DNA from: Albimonas donghaensis
GTDB taxonomy: Bacteria > Pseudomonadota > Alphaproteobacteria > Rhodobacterales > Rhodobacteraceae
NCBI RefSeq assembly: GCF_900106695.1
Contig: NZ_FNMZ01000001.1
Span: forward strand, 434,001-498,000
Length of the DNA stretch: 64,000 nt
Reading direction: 5' to 3'
In this document: positions 7,624 through 19,414 of the stretch, in pieces
How positions within the stretch are numbered: the stretch's first letter is position 1
Layout of the letters: each line of letters opens with the position of its first letter
Notes under the pieces: generated by a model
What the model was told of the DNA's origin: nothing
Databases searched by the model: none
The model's input: the letters and a program-made list of their open reading frames with translations, nothing else
Translations under genes and position numbers: made by a program

Positions 7624-9594
7624 TCAGGCCCGGCTGCGGCCGGCGCCGCCGGCGGGGCGCGGGTCTTCGGGGCCGTCGACTTCCTCTGGGGCGTTGGGCC
7701 GGGGGCCGACGCGCTGCTGACGCACTCGGTCCTGCTGGTCCGCGGGATAGGCCGACAGCGGCGGCGGACCGCCCCAGAGCGCCCGCATGATCACGTCCTG
7801 CGCGATGGGCGAGGCCGCCGACGACCCGCCCCCGCCATGCTCCACCACCACCGAGACCGCATAGCGCGGCGCGTCATAGGGCGCGAAGCTGACGAACAGC
7901 GCATGGTCCCGCCGTTCCCAGGGCAGGTCCTCGTTGCGGATCACGCCCGCCGCGCGCTCGGCCGCCGTGATCCGGCGCACCTGGCTGGTGCCCGACTTGC
8001 CGGCCATGGCCAGGCCCTCGGCCATGATCCGCGCCCGCCGCGCGGTGCCGCGCCGGTCGTTGACCACCGCCCACATCCCCTCGCGCACCATGCGCAGATG
8101 CGCGCCGTTGACGTCGAGCGGCGGCGGCGTCGGGTCGGGCAGGGGGCGGCCCGCCTCGCCGCGCACCAGCCGAGGGCTGACCGCGCGGCCCGTCGCGATC
8201 CGCGCCGTCATCACCGCCAGATGCAGCGGCGAGGCCAGCACATAGCCCTGGCCGATCCCGGCGTTGAGCGTGTCGCCGATCAGCCATGACTGGTCGTAGC
8301 TCGCCCGCTTCCAGTCGCGGGTCGGGGCCACGCCCTCGGCCACCACCGGCAGGGGCAGGTCATGGCGCACGCCCACCCCCAGCCGATGCGCCATGTCCGA
8401 GATCGCGTCGACCCCGACCCGCCGCGCGATTTCGTAGAAATACACGTCGCAGGACTGGGCCAGCGCGTCGCGAAGGGTCATCTGCCCATGCCCGCCCCGG
8501 CTCCAGCAATGGAAATAGCGGTCCCCCAGTTTGTAGCGGCCGTTGCAGAAGATCTTTTCGACATTGTCGACGACCCCCGCCTCCAGCGCCGCCAGCGCCA
8601 CCACCATCTTGAAGGTGGAGCCCGGCGGGTAGAGCCCCGAGACGGTCTTGTTGGACAGCGGCCGGTAGGGGTCGTCCATCAGCCCCCGCCAGTTCCTGGT
8701 GGAGATGCCGAAGACGAACTGGTTGGGCTCGAACCCCGGCGAGGACGCGCAGGCCAACAGGTCCCCGGTGGTCACGTCCATCGCCACCACGGCCGCGCTC
8801 TCGCCGTTCAGCCGGTCCATGGCGTAGCGTTGCAGCTCCAGGTCGACGGTCAGCTGAAGGTCGGCGCCCGGCGCGCCTTCCTCCCGGGTCAGCTCGCGCA
8901 CCTTGCGGCCGCGGGCGTTGACCTCGATCCGGCTGAGCCCGGCATGGCCGCGCAGCGTGTCCTCGCGCCGCGTCTCCACCCCCGACTTGCCGATGTGGAA
9001 ATCGGGGATCTGGAACAGCGGCGTGCGGCCTTCGTCGGCGATCAGCTCCTTCTCCGACACGCGGCCCACATAGCCCACCACATGGGCCATCGACAGGCCC
9101 TCGGGGTAGTAGCGGGTCAGGCCCACCTCGACGTCGATGCCGGGCAGGGCGGGGGCGTTGGCGTTGACGCGGGCGAAATCCTCCCAGTCCAGATGCTCGG
9201 TCACCGTCACCGGCACGAAGGAGGACTTGCGGCGGATGTCGCGCAGCACCCGCTCGCGCTCATGCGGCTCGATCCGGATCAGGCGGCCCAGCCGGTCGAG
9301 CGTGTCCTCCACATCCCCGGCCTGCTCGCGGATCAGGACCACGCGGTAGTTCTGGGAGTTCACCGCCAGCGGCGCGCCGTTGCGGTCGAAGATCTGGCCG
9401 CGGGCGGGGGGGAGGAGGCGGATGTTGATCCGGTTCTCCTCGGCCAGCAGGCGGTAGCGCTGGGCGTCCTCGACCTGCAGCGCGCGCATCCGCCAGGCGA
9501 GCGCGCCCATGATCCCGGCCTGGGCGCCGAGCAGCAGCAGCCCCCGGCGGGTCAGCCGAAGGGAGCGGACGGGGGGCGGGCGCCAGCGGCTCAT
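7624..9594 (-). CDS. mrdA: penicillin-binding protein 2 (peptidoglycan transpeptidase)
   Basis: A 656-aa class B penicillin-binding protein for cell elongation. It has one N-terminal membrane anchor (about residues 20-40), the PBP dimerisation domain with RGQIFDRNG, then the transpeptidase domain. Active-site motifs are STFK (in YPPGSTFKM), SCD, and KSGTS near the C terminus. The ATG overlaps the mreD stop (ATGA), which shows translational coupling. It is last in the mreC-mreD-mrdA run. A longer in-frame extension into mreD is an artefact of high GC. The C-terminal tail after the transpeptidase domain is Pro/Arg-rich. rodA does not follow inside the window. Confidence 0.95.
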   Translation of the reverse strand: MSRWRPPPVRSLRLTRRGLLLLGAQAGIMGALAWRMRALQVEDAQRYRLLAEENRINIRLLPPARGQIFDRNGAPLAVNSQNYRVVLIREQAGDVEDTLDRLGRLIRIEPHERERVLRDIRRKSSFVPVTVTEHLDWEDFARVNANAPALPGIDVEVGLTRYYPEGLSMAHVVGYVGRVSEKELIADEGRTPLFQIPDFHIGKSGVETRREDTLRGHAGLSRIEVNARGRKVRELTREEGAPGADLQLTVDLELQRYAMDRLNGESAAVVAMDVTTGDLLACASSPGFEPNQFVFGISTRNWRGLMDDPYRPLSNKTVSGLYPPGSTFKMVVALAALEAGVVDNVEKIFCNGRYKLGDRYFHCWSRGGHGQMTLRDALAQSCDVYFYEIARRVGVDAISDMAHRLGVGVRHDLPLPVVAEGVAPTRDWKRASYDQSWLIGDTLNAGIGQGYVLASPLHLAVMTARIATGRAVSPRLVRGEAGRPLPDPTPPPLDVNGAHLRMVREGMWAVVNDRRGTARRARIMAEGLAMAGKSGTSQVRRITAAERAAGVIRNEDLPWERRDHALFVSFAPYDAPRYAVSVVVEHGGGGSSAASPIAQDVIMRALWGGPPPLSAYPADQQDRVRQQRVGPRPNAPEEVDGPEDPRPAGGAGRSRA

Positions 9595-10127
9595 GCCTCG
9601 CTCTCCCGCGGGGAGGCGCCGAGGCGCAGGACATAGCGCAGGAAGCCCGCGATCAAGGGAATGGCGAGCGCCGTGGTCGCCACATGGGGGGCGAGCGCCA
9701 TGGGCGAGGGCGGCTGCGCGAAGGTCAGCGCCATCATCAGCCATTGCAGGCCGACCGCGGCGGCGTAGACCAGCGCCGCCGCCGCCCAGTCGCCGAGCAG
9801 GGAGCGGGGGGCGGGGGTCGCCCGGGCGCGCAGGCGCAGCATCTCGGTCCCCAGCAGCAGCGACAGGGCCCCGGCGCCCAGCGGCCCGCCCAGCAGGGCG
9901 TCGCGGGTCAGGGTCAGGGCGAAGACCAGCAGCATCGGCGTGGCCTCGGGTCGGCGCAGGGCGAAGAAACTGAGCACGCACCAGAACAGGTCGGGCATCG
10001 GCGCGTCGGGCAGGGGGGCCAGCGGCGCGAGCTGGGCCATCAGCGCGGCCAGCGCGCCGAGCAGCAGCACCAGCACCTCCGCCGCCCGGCGAAAGGCCGC
10101 GCCCGGTCCGGCGGCGCCGCCGCTCAT
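9591..10127 (-). CDS. mreD: rod shape-determining protein MreD
   Basis: A 178-aa inner-membrane protein with about five hydrophobic segments, including MPDLFWCVLSFFALRRPE, a typical MreD segment. MreD links MreC and the elongation synthases at the membrane. The gene overlaps mreC by 4 nt at its start and mrdA by 4 nt at its end, so all three are probably made from one transcript. Primary sequence is poorly conserved in this family, so position supports the call as much as the hydrophobic pattern does. Confidence 0.9.
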   Translation of the reverse strand: MSGGAAGPGAAFRRAAEVLVLLLGALAALMAQLAPLAPLPDAPMPDLFWCVLSFFALRRPEATPMLLVFALTLTRDALLGGPLGAGALSLLLGTEMLRLRARATPAPRSLLGDWAAAALVYAAAVGLQWLMMALTFAQPPSPMALAPHVATTALAIPLIAGFLRYVLRLGASPRESEA

Positions 10128-11212
10128 GGTCTCGTCCCCGGCGCCGCGCCCGCGCCCGCGCCGGGGGCGGGGGCGGAGAAACCGGGCGTCAGGGAGGGCG
10201 TCAGGAACGGGATCGTCGCCGCGCCCGGCGGCGGCGCCGGACGGGCCTCGGGACGGGCCTCGGGACCGGGACGGGCGTCAGGACCGGGGGCGCCCCCGCC
10301 GTCGGGCGCCGCGTCCGGCCCGCTTTCGGGCCCCGTCTCGTCCAGCGGTCCGCCGCGATGGATCAGCCCGCCCGGCTGGTCGATGGACGTGTCGGGCCGA
10401 TAGCGCAGCACCCGCACGAATTCCAGCCGCTCCAGGTCCGCGGCCAGGCGGGTGCGCGGCGACCCGTCGGGCCCGGCGATGACCAGGCCGATGGAAAGCT
10501 CGGGCGGGAACACCTCGCCGTCGCCCGAGGTCACCACCCGGTCGCCGGGGCGCACCTCGTCGGGGTCTTCGAGAAAGTCGAGCCGGGGCGCGGGGCCGCC
10601 GTCGCCCGACAGGATCGCGCGGCGCCCCGAGGGCCGGATCAGCACCGGGATGCGCGAGGAATAGTCCGTCAGGTAGAGGATCCGCGCCGCCCGGCGGCCC
10701 AGCCCCACGACCCGCCCCGCCAGCCCGGCGCCGTCCATCACCGCGGCCCCGTCCATGACCCCGTCGCGCCGGCCCACATTGATCAGCCCGGTGGCGAGGA
10801 ACGGCCCGCCCGAATCCCCGATCACCTCGCCGGTCACGAAACCCAGCGAGGGCGACAGCCGCACGTTGTTGAGCGCGCGCAGGCGGGCGTTCTCCTGCTC
10901 CAGCGCCAGCGCGCTTTCGCGCCAGGCGCGCAGGCGCTGGATTTCGAGGCGCAGGGCCTCGTTCTGCTCGTAGACGCGCACGAAGTTCTCGAAATCCGCG
11001 ACCATGGCCGACAGGAAGTCGAGCGGCCCGCCGACCCGCTCGATCACCGGCTGGAGACCGTCGACGACGCTCATGCGGATGCGGTCGACGCGCGGGTTGT
11101 CGAGCCGCCAGAAGGCGAAGACGGCGAGCAGGAACAGGCAGAGCACCAGCAGCAGGATGCGCCGCAGCGCCCGCGCTGCTCCGCCTTCCGCGATGCCGTC
11201 ATCCCTGGCCAT
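10124..11212 (-). CDS. mreC: rod shape-determining protein MreC
   Basis: A 362-aa periplasmic scaffold protein. A single membrane anchor lies near residues 17-37. A coiled coil follows (about 70-115, ENFVRVYEQNEALRLEIQRL and on), then the two beta domains (GEVIGDSGGPF, INVGRRDGVMDGAAV, GDRVVTSGDGEVFPPEL). The last 75 or so residues are a Pro/Gly/Ala-rich low-complexity tail with PEARPEARP repeats that the usual MreC lacks. It heads the mreC-mreD-mrdA run. mreB lies 411 bp upstream on the same strand, so it may have its own promoter or share a long transcript. Confidence 0.94.
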   Translation of the reverse strand: MARDDGIAEGGAARALRRILLLVLCLFLLAVFAFWRLDNPRVDRIRMSVVDGLQPVIERVGGPLDFLSAMVADFENFVRVYEQNEALRLEIQRLRAWRESALALEQENARLRALNNVRLSPSLGFVTGEVIGDSGGPFLATGLINVGRRDGVMDGAAVMDGAGLAGRVVGLGRRAARILYLTDYSSRIPVLIRPSGRRAILSGDGGPAPRLDFLEDPDEVRPGDRVVTSGDGEVFPPELSIGLVIAGPDGSPRTRLAADLERLEFVRVLRYRPDTSIDQPGGLIHRGGPLDETGPESGPDAAPDGGGAPGPDARPGPEARPEARPAPPPGAATIPFLTPSLTPGFSAPAPGAGAGAAPGTRP

Positions 11213-11261
11213 GGCCGTCGTTCACCGTCCGTGTGGTTGCGTCCGCGCCGCCGTTCCCGGT

Positions 11262-11306
11262 CGTTCCGCGTCGGGTCGTGCCGCGTCGGGCCGTTCCGTG
11301 TCGGGC
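11262..11306. repeat. three 15-bp tandem repeats upstream of mreC
   Basis: Three near-identical 15-bp units (CGTTCCGCGTCGGGT and variants at 11262-11276, 11277-11291 and 11292-11306) lie 50-95 bp before the mreC start. The rest of the 11213-11623 spacer between mreB and mreC shows no gene. Confidence 0.75.
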
Positions 11307-11623
11307 CGCCCGTGGCGCATGGTTTCAGCGTCGAGGGGTCGACGTCTGGCGAAGGTCAACGCGGGCGTCCCGTCTCGCCCCGATCCACGGCCCGGAAGCC
11401 GTCAGACTGACCCTCGCGCCCAATCGGGTCAACGCCTTGACCGCCGGTCGGCCGGGGCGCGGACCGTGCCGCCCGCCCGCCTCTCCGCCGCCGCGCGGGT
11501 GGCGGCCGGCGCCGGCGCGCGGGAGACAGCGGCGCGCGGGTCGGGGCGCCGGCTCCCGTCCCCCGCATCCTGTCCACCGCATCGCGTCCCCCGCATCCTG
11601 CCCGCCGCAAGCGGTCCGCGGCC

Positions 11624-13217
<1,594 letters not shown>

Positions 13218-14117
13218 ATGCTGGACGCCGCCCGAGCCTTGCAGGAGACCGCGGAGCGCACGGCGCCCGCCGCCGGCCCGGCCCCCCTGCGCCGCGCCGC
13301 GCCCGATCAGCTCCAGCCGCGGGCCGAGGGCGAGGGCCGCGTCGCCGTGCGCGTCGCCCGCGGTCGGACGCGCCTGCGGGACCTCTATCAGCGCGGCTCC
13401 GCCAAGATCCTGCTGCCCGCCACCGCCGGCCCCGCCTTCGAGGCGGTGGTGCTCAACACCGCCGGCGGGTTGACCGGGGGCGATCGCTTCGAGTGGCGGG
13501 CGGAGGCGGCGGAGGGCGCGTCCCTCGCCCTCTCCACCCAGGCCGCGGAGCGGGTCTACCGCGCCCAGCCGGGGCTCGAAGCGCGGGTGGTCACGCGGCT
13601 CCATGCGGGGCCGGGCGCGACGCTGGACTGGCTGCCGCAGGAGACGATCCTGTTCGACGGCGGCGCCCTGCGCCGGCGGCTTGAGATCGACCTGGACCCG
13701 ACGGCCGCCTTCACCGGGATCGAGCCGCTGATCCTCGGCCGCGCCGCCATGGGGGAGACGGTGCGCGAGGCCGCCTTCCGCGACCAGTGGCGCCTGCGCA
13801 TCGGCGGAGAGCTGGTCTGGGCCGACGCCCTGCGCCTGGTCGGCCCGGTGGCCGAAATCGCCGCGCGCCCCGCCTGTTTCGGCGAGGGCATCGCCGCGGC
13901 GGCCATGGTCCACGCCGCCCCCGGCGCCCCCGCCCGGCTGGGAGAGCTGCGCGCCCTGCTGGCGGGGCATGACGGCGTGGAGGCCGCGGCCTCCGCCCTG
14001 GACGGTCTTCTGACCGCCCGTTTCGTCGCCCGCGACGGCCGCGCGCTGCGCCGCGCGCTCATCGCCGTTCTCGGCCGTTTCCGCGCCGGCCCCTTGCCGC
14101 GCGTCTGGACCCTGTGA
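13218..14117 (+). CDS. ureD: urease accessory protein UreD
   Basis: A 299-aa cytosolic chaperone that docks on apo-urease and recruits UreF/UreG for nickel insertion. Family landmarks are the [15 protein letters not shown] segment near residues 53-67, [21 protein letters not shown], and [12 protein letters not shown]. It opens the local urease cluster and is followed 10 nt later by ureA. UreF and UreG, its obligate partners, are not in this window, so they must be encoded elsewhere if the urease is active. Confidence 0.93.
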   Translation: MLDAARALQETAERTAPAAGPAPLRRAAPDQLQPRAEGEGRVAVRVARGRTRLRDLYQRGSAKILLPATAGPAFEAVVLNTAGGLTGGDRFEWRAEAAEGASLALSTQAAERVYRAQPGLEARVVTRLHAGPGATLDWLPQETILFDGGALRRRLEIDLDPTAAFTGIEPLILGRAAMGETVREAAFRDQWRLRIGGELVWADALRLVGPVAEIAARPACFGEGIAAAAMVHAAPGAPARLGELRALLAGHDGVEAAASALDGLLTARFVARDGRALRRALIAVLGRFRAGPLPRVWTL

Positions 14118-14127
14118 GGAGCCGCCC

Positions 14128-14430
14128 ATGAACCTGACCCCGCGCGAAAAGGACAAGCTCCTGGTGTCGCTCGCCGCCATGGTGGCCCGAGGCCGGCTGG
14201 CCCGGGGCGTCAAGCTCAACCACCCGGAGGCCATCGCCCTGATCACCGATTACGTGGTCGAGGGCGCGCGCGACGGGCGTTCGGTCGCCGACCTGATGGA
14301 GGCCGGCGCCGGGGTCGTCGCGGCCGAACAGTGCATGGAGGGCATCCCCGAGATGATCCACGAAGTTCAGGTCGAGGCCACCTTTCCCGACGGCACCAAG
14401 CTGGTGACCGTCCACCACCCGATCCGCTGA
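14128..14430 (+). CDS. ureA: urease subunit gamma
   Basis: A 100-aa structural subunit of nickel urease, of the usual length for UreA. It opens with [20 protein letters not shown] and ends with [13 protein letters not shown], both highly conserved. It assembles with UreB and UreC in an (alpha-beta-gamma)3 complex that hydrolyses urea to ammonia and carbamate. The preceding GAGGAG at 14116-14121 is a good ribosome binding site. Confidence 0.96.
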   Translation: MNLTPREKDKLLVSLAAMVARGRLARGVKLNHPEAIALITDYVVEGARDGRSVADLMEAGAGVVAAEQCMEGIPEMIHEVQVEATFPDGTKLVTVHHPIR

Positions 14431-14520
14431 TCCCTACCCTTCCGCCCCCCCTCACGCCGCGCCGGCGCGGGGGGGGCGTTTCCATCCCGTGACGCAGACC
14501 CATCCAGGAGACCTCCCTTC

Positions 14521-14694
14521 ATGATCACCCGCGCCGCCGCCGCCCTTTCCGCCTCCGCCATGGGCTTCGTCCCCGCCGCGGCCTTCGCCCATGCCGGGCC
14601 CGAGGGTCACGCCCACCCCCATGGCATCGAGGTCGTGGCGCTCGCCGCCATCGCGGTGGCCGCCATCTGGGCCGCCCGGAGGGCGCTGCGGTGA
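14521..14694 (+). CDS. 57-aa membrane-anchored protein within urease cluster
   Basis: A small protein with a hydrophobic N-terminal segment (signal-like, ending AAAFA), a short His-rich stretch ([12 protein letters not shown], residues 25-36), then a second hydrophobic segment ([15 protein letters not shown]) and RRALR. AGGAG lies upstream at 14505-14509, and the stop overlaps the ureB start (GTGA). It resembles small His-containing proteins in the urease operons of related bacteria (DUF6732-like by appearance, not verified). A metal-related role is only a guess from the histidines. Confidence 0.65.
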   Translation: MITRAAAALSASAMGFVPAAAFAHAGPEGHAHPHGIEVVALAAIAVAAIWAARRALR

Positions 14695-14996
14695 TCCCCG
14701 GAGAGCTCTTCCCCGCCGCGGGCGAGATCGAGCTCAACGCCGGCGCGGAGACGGTGAGCCTCACCGTCTCCAACACCGGCGACCGCCCAGTCCAGGTCGG
14801 CTCGCATTACCATTTCGCCGAGACCAACCCCGCGCTCGACTTCGACCGCGAGGCGGCGCGGGGCATGCGGCTCGACATTCCCGCGGGCACTGCGGTGCGT
14901 TTCGAGCCGGGCCAGTCCCGCGACGTGATCCTGACGCCCTTCGGCGGCGCCCGGCAGGTCTGGGGGTTCAACCAGAAGGTCATGGGGGCGCTCTGA
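14691..14996 (+). CDS. ureB: urease subunit beta
   Basis: A 101-aa structural urease subunit starting at GTG 14691, which overlaps the previous stop by 4 nt. [18 protein letters not shown], the SHYHFAETN motif and the C-terminal [10 protein letters not shown] are the standard UreB landmarks. The length matches the family. It should be co-translated with the upstream 57-aa ORF. The catalytic subunit gene does not follow directly but lies 1.66 kb further on. Confidence 0.96.
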   Translation: MIPGELFPAAGEIELNAGAETVSLTVSNTGDRPVQVGSHYHFAETNPALDFDREAARGMRLDIPAGTAVRFEPGQSRDVILTPFGGARQVWGFNQKVMGAL

Positions 14997-15136
14997 GTCA
15001 TGGGAATTCCCGCCTCTCGCGCCCCGCGGGGCGTCGCGCCCGCGCCTGACCATCCCGTCGCCCGTGGACGGCGCCGGGCCGTGGCGATCGGCCGGCGACT
15101 TGGCAGGGCGCGGCGGCGCGTGCCGGGGCCGGCGGC

Positions 15137-15544
15137 ATGACCTCGGTGCTCGCGCTGGCGCTGATGGCCGCGATGGCCTGGTACGGCCCGCATCTGGGCC
15201 TGCGCCTGTTCGGCGGCCGCAAGGGCGTGCTGATCGGGGGGCTGGGCGCGCTGGCGCTGGCGCCGGCGGTGGGCTTCGGCCTCGCCATCGTGATGTCGCG
15301 CTTCAACGGACGCCCGCTGCACACCGAGTTCGAGGCCACCATGAACGCCTGGGGCCTGGCGCTGTTCGCCACCGGCGCGGTCTGCCTGCAGCTTATCCGC
15401 CGGGTCCGCCGCGAGCAGCCGTCGCGCAAGTCTCCGGGGCCGTGGCCGGGCCCTTCGCAGTCCGCCTCGGGCGATTCCCATGGCGGCGCCGACGGGACTG
15501 CCGGAGGGGATGCTGGAGGGGATTCGGGGGGGGACGGGGATTGA
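15137..15544 (+). CDS. hypothetical small membrane protein
   Basis: A 135-aa protein with three likely membrane segments in the first 90 residues (MTSVLALALMAAMAWYG; GVLIGGLGALALAPAVGFGLAIVM; WGLALFATGAVCLQLI). A Gly/Asp/Ser-rich, probably disordered tail (about residues 100-135) follows. I do not recognise the family. It is in the urease cluster orientation, 140 bp after ureB, with a weak ribosome binding site. It converges with the cytochrome gene. A role in urea or ammonia handling is possible from position only. Confidence 0.55.
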   Translation: MTSVLALALMAAMAWYGPHLGLRLFGGRKGVLIGGLGALALAPAVGFGLAIVMSRFNGRPLHTEFEATMNAWGLALFATGAVCLQLIRRVRREQPSRKSPGPWPGPSQSASGDSHGGADGTAGGDAGGDSGGDGD

Positions 15545-15585
15545 GGGCGGCCGCGGCCGCCCCCCGTCCCGGTCTCGACCGCGCC

Positions 15586-16440
15586 TCAGTGCGGGTCGGG
15601 CAGCGGCGGCAGCGTGCGCAGGAAGGCGACGATCGCCGCCGCGTCGTCATCCGTCATCCGAGCGTAATAGCCGTAGCCCATGGGCGGAGCCATGGCCTCG
15701 CCGTCCGGGCGCCGGCCCTGCCGGATCATGGCGTCGATCTCGGCGTCGGTATATCCGGCCAGCCCGTCCTCGTGCGCGGTCAGGTTGGCCGAGACGCTGA
15801 CGCCCCAGGGCCCGTGCCATTCGTTGCCGCCGGCGCCCAGATGGGTGTCCATCATCGGCCCCTGCGGCCCGAACGTGGTGTGGCACTCGGTGCAATGGGC
15901 GACGGGCCCGGCCAGGTAGGCGCCGTATTCGGCGGTCGGTCCCGGCGCCGGCGCCGTCACGCCGGAGACCGGCGGGCCGTAGCTGGGCGGCAGCGGGATG
16001 TTGTATTCGGATTTCGGCGTCGTCCCCTCGACCGCCGGCACGGTGCGCAGATAGGCGACCATGGCGTCGAGATCCGCGTCCGACAGCCCGCGATAGAGCA
16101 TGATCGGCATCGGCGGGCCGATGATGGTCCCGTCGGGGCGGAGGCCCTCGCGGATCGCCTTGCGGAGCTGGTCATCGGTCCAGGCGCCGACGCCGTCGGT
16201 CTCATGCGGCGTGATGTTGGGCGCGTAGGCGGTGAAGGCCGGGTTCTTCTCCACCAGCCGGCCGCCGAGATCCCGGGACATGTCCGGCCCCTGCGGGCCG
16301 AACGGCGTGTGGCAATTGCCGCATGCGGCGACCACGTTCACCAGGTATGCGCCGCGTTCGAGCTGGGTTTCGGCCCGGGCCGCGCCGGCGGCCGCGGCCG
16401 CGGCGACGGCGCTGACGGCCAATGCCTGACGGATATTCAC
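15586..16440 (-). CDS. dihaem cytochrome c
   Basis: A 284-aa periplasmic cytochrome. A Sec signal peptide ([22 protein letters not shown]) precedes two class I haem domains with CGNCH and CTECH binding sites. Each is followed by a GPPMP or APPMG methionine-ligand region. The layout resembles the dihaem subunits of membrane-bound dehydrogenases (alcohol/aldehyde dehydrogenase cytochrome type), but no dehydrogenase gene is adjacent. GTG 16440 is chosen because AAAGAGG lies just before it and the signal peptide begins there. ATG 16473 would add 11 charged residues. It sits on the opposite strand between ureB and ureC. Confidence 0.83.
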   Translation of the reverse strand: MNIRQALAVSAVAAAAAAGAARAETQLERGAYLVNVVAACGNCHTPFGPQGPDMSRDLGGRLVEKNPAFTAYAPNITPHETDGVGAWTDDQLRKAIREGLRPDGTIIGPPMPIMLYRGLSDADLDAMVAYLRTVPAVEGTTPKSEYNIPLPPSYGPPVSGVTAPAPGPTAEYGAYLAGPVAHCTECHTTFGPQGPMMDTHLGAGGNEWHGPWGVSVSANLTAHEDGLAGYTDAEIDAMIRQGRRPDGEAMAPPMGYGYYARMTDDDAAAIVAFLRTLPPLPDPH

Positions 16441-16657
16441 TTTACGCACCTCTTTCCCTACGCGCGGCGACATTCCGCTGCGTCATGGGGATGTTACGTC
16501 GGGGCGCCGCGGCGCGTCGATGAGAAATGTCACGCCCGGGCCGGCGTTCGGGCGGAGGCGCCCGCCCCCGCTCCTGCCGCCCATTCCGCCCTGTCCGCCG
16601 CCCATTCCGCCGCCCGCGCCGCGCGTCCCCGCGCCGCCTGACCTCCGGAGACCCGCC

Positions 16658-18367
<1,710 letters not shown>

Positions 18368-18519
18368 GAGCGCCGCCGCGGCGGAGGGCGGGGCCGAAAC
18401 GGGGGGCTGGGCGCGGGTCGAAACGGGGCCTTCGGTTCCCCTCATCGCTCGCCCCCGCCGCGAAAAGCGCCATATCCGAAGCTGCGGCGCCCGTTCTGCG
18501 TCGCGGGTGAGGAGCGCGC

Positions 18520-19362
18520 ATGTCCAAGGACCACCACCACGACGACCATGACGAAGAGGTGCACCTGGACGCCGAAGGCCAGCGTCAGGTCGAGGCGCAT
18601 TCGGACGCGCCGGCCGAGGTCGTCTACGAAGCCATTCGCCGACAGGGCATCCACGAGATCGGCCGGCCGGCCAGCGCGCTGTGGTGGTCGGGCTTCGCCG
18701 CGGGGCTGACCATCAGCCTGTCGGTGCTGGCGGAGGGCATCCTGCGGGTCTCCCTGCCTGATGAGCCCTGGCGGCCGCTGGTCTCGTGCTTCGGCTACTC
18801 CATCGGCTTTCTCATCGTGGTGCAGGCGCGGATGCAGCTGTTCACCGAGAACACCATCACGCCGATCCTGCCGCTGTTCCTCGCCCCCGGTCTGCACGCG
18901 CTGGGGCGCACCGCGCGGCTCTGGGCCATCGTGCTGGTCGCGAACCTGGCGGGCTGCGCGGCGGCGGCGGCGGCGATGACGGGGCTGGAGATGGTCCCGG
19001 CCGACCTGTTCCGCGGCGCGCTGGAGATCGCCCGGTCCTATGCCAGCCATACTCCGTGGGAGCAGTTCGTGCGCGGCGTGCCGGCGGGGTTCCTGGTCGC
19101 GGCCATGGTCTGGATCCTGCCGCGGCACGAGGGCTCGGGCTCCATCCTCATCGTGGTCATCGTGACCTGGCTGATCGGGGTCGGGGAGATGTCGCATGTG
19201 GTCGTCGGCTCGACCAAGCTGTTCATGCTGGCGATGCTGGGCGAGATGGACCTGCGGAGCGCGCTGATGGATCACACGCTGCCCGCGCTGGCCGGCAACG
19301 TCATCGGCGGCACCGGCATTTTCGCCGCGCTGACCTTCGCGCAGGTCCGCGAGGAGGTCTGA
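18520..19362 (+). CDS. formate/nitrite transporter family protein (YfdC-like)
   Basis: A 280-aa FNT-fold membrane channel with six hydrophobic segments. The N terminus is rich in His and Asp (HHHDDHDEE), which is unusual and could bind metal. RPASALWWSGFAAGLTISLS begins the first helix. QLFTENTITPILPLF corresponds to the pore helix break of the family. The sequence is closer to the YfdC branch than to FocA. FNT proteins conduct small anions such as formate, nitrite, lactate or hydrosulfide. Position after urease suggests nothing specific. It converges with the CNNM/CBS gene. Confidence 0.83.
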   Translation: MSKDHHHDDHDEEVHLDAEGQRQVEAHSDAPAEVVYEAIRRQGIHEIGRPASALWWSGFAAGLTISLSVLAEGILRVSLPDEPWRPLVSCFGYSIGFLIVVQARMQLFTENTITPILPLFLAPGLHALGRTARLWAIVLVANLAGCAAAAAAMTGLEMVPADLFRGALEIARSYASHTPWEQFVRGVPAGFLVAAMVWILPRHEGSGSILIVVIVTWLIGVGEMSHVVVGSTKLFMLAMLGEMDLRSALMDHTLPALAGNVIGGTGIFAALTFAQVREEV

Positions 19363-19363
19363 G

Positions 19364-19404
19364 CCCGCCCCGCCCCCCGCTCGACGCGGCGGGGGCGGGG
19401 CGGG
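19364..19404. terminator. GC-rich hairpin between convergent genes
   Basis: 14-bp arms at 19364-19377 and 19391-19404 pair perfectly, with a 13-nt loop, directly after the FNT stop and 11 bp before the stop of the CNNM gene. There is no U-tract on either strand. It could still block transcription from both sides. Confidence 0.5.
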
Positions 19405-19414
19405 GGCGGCCGGA

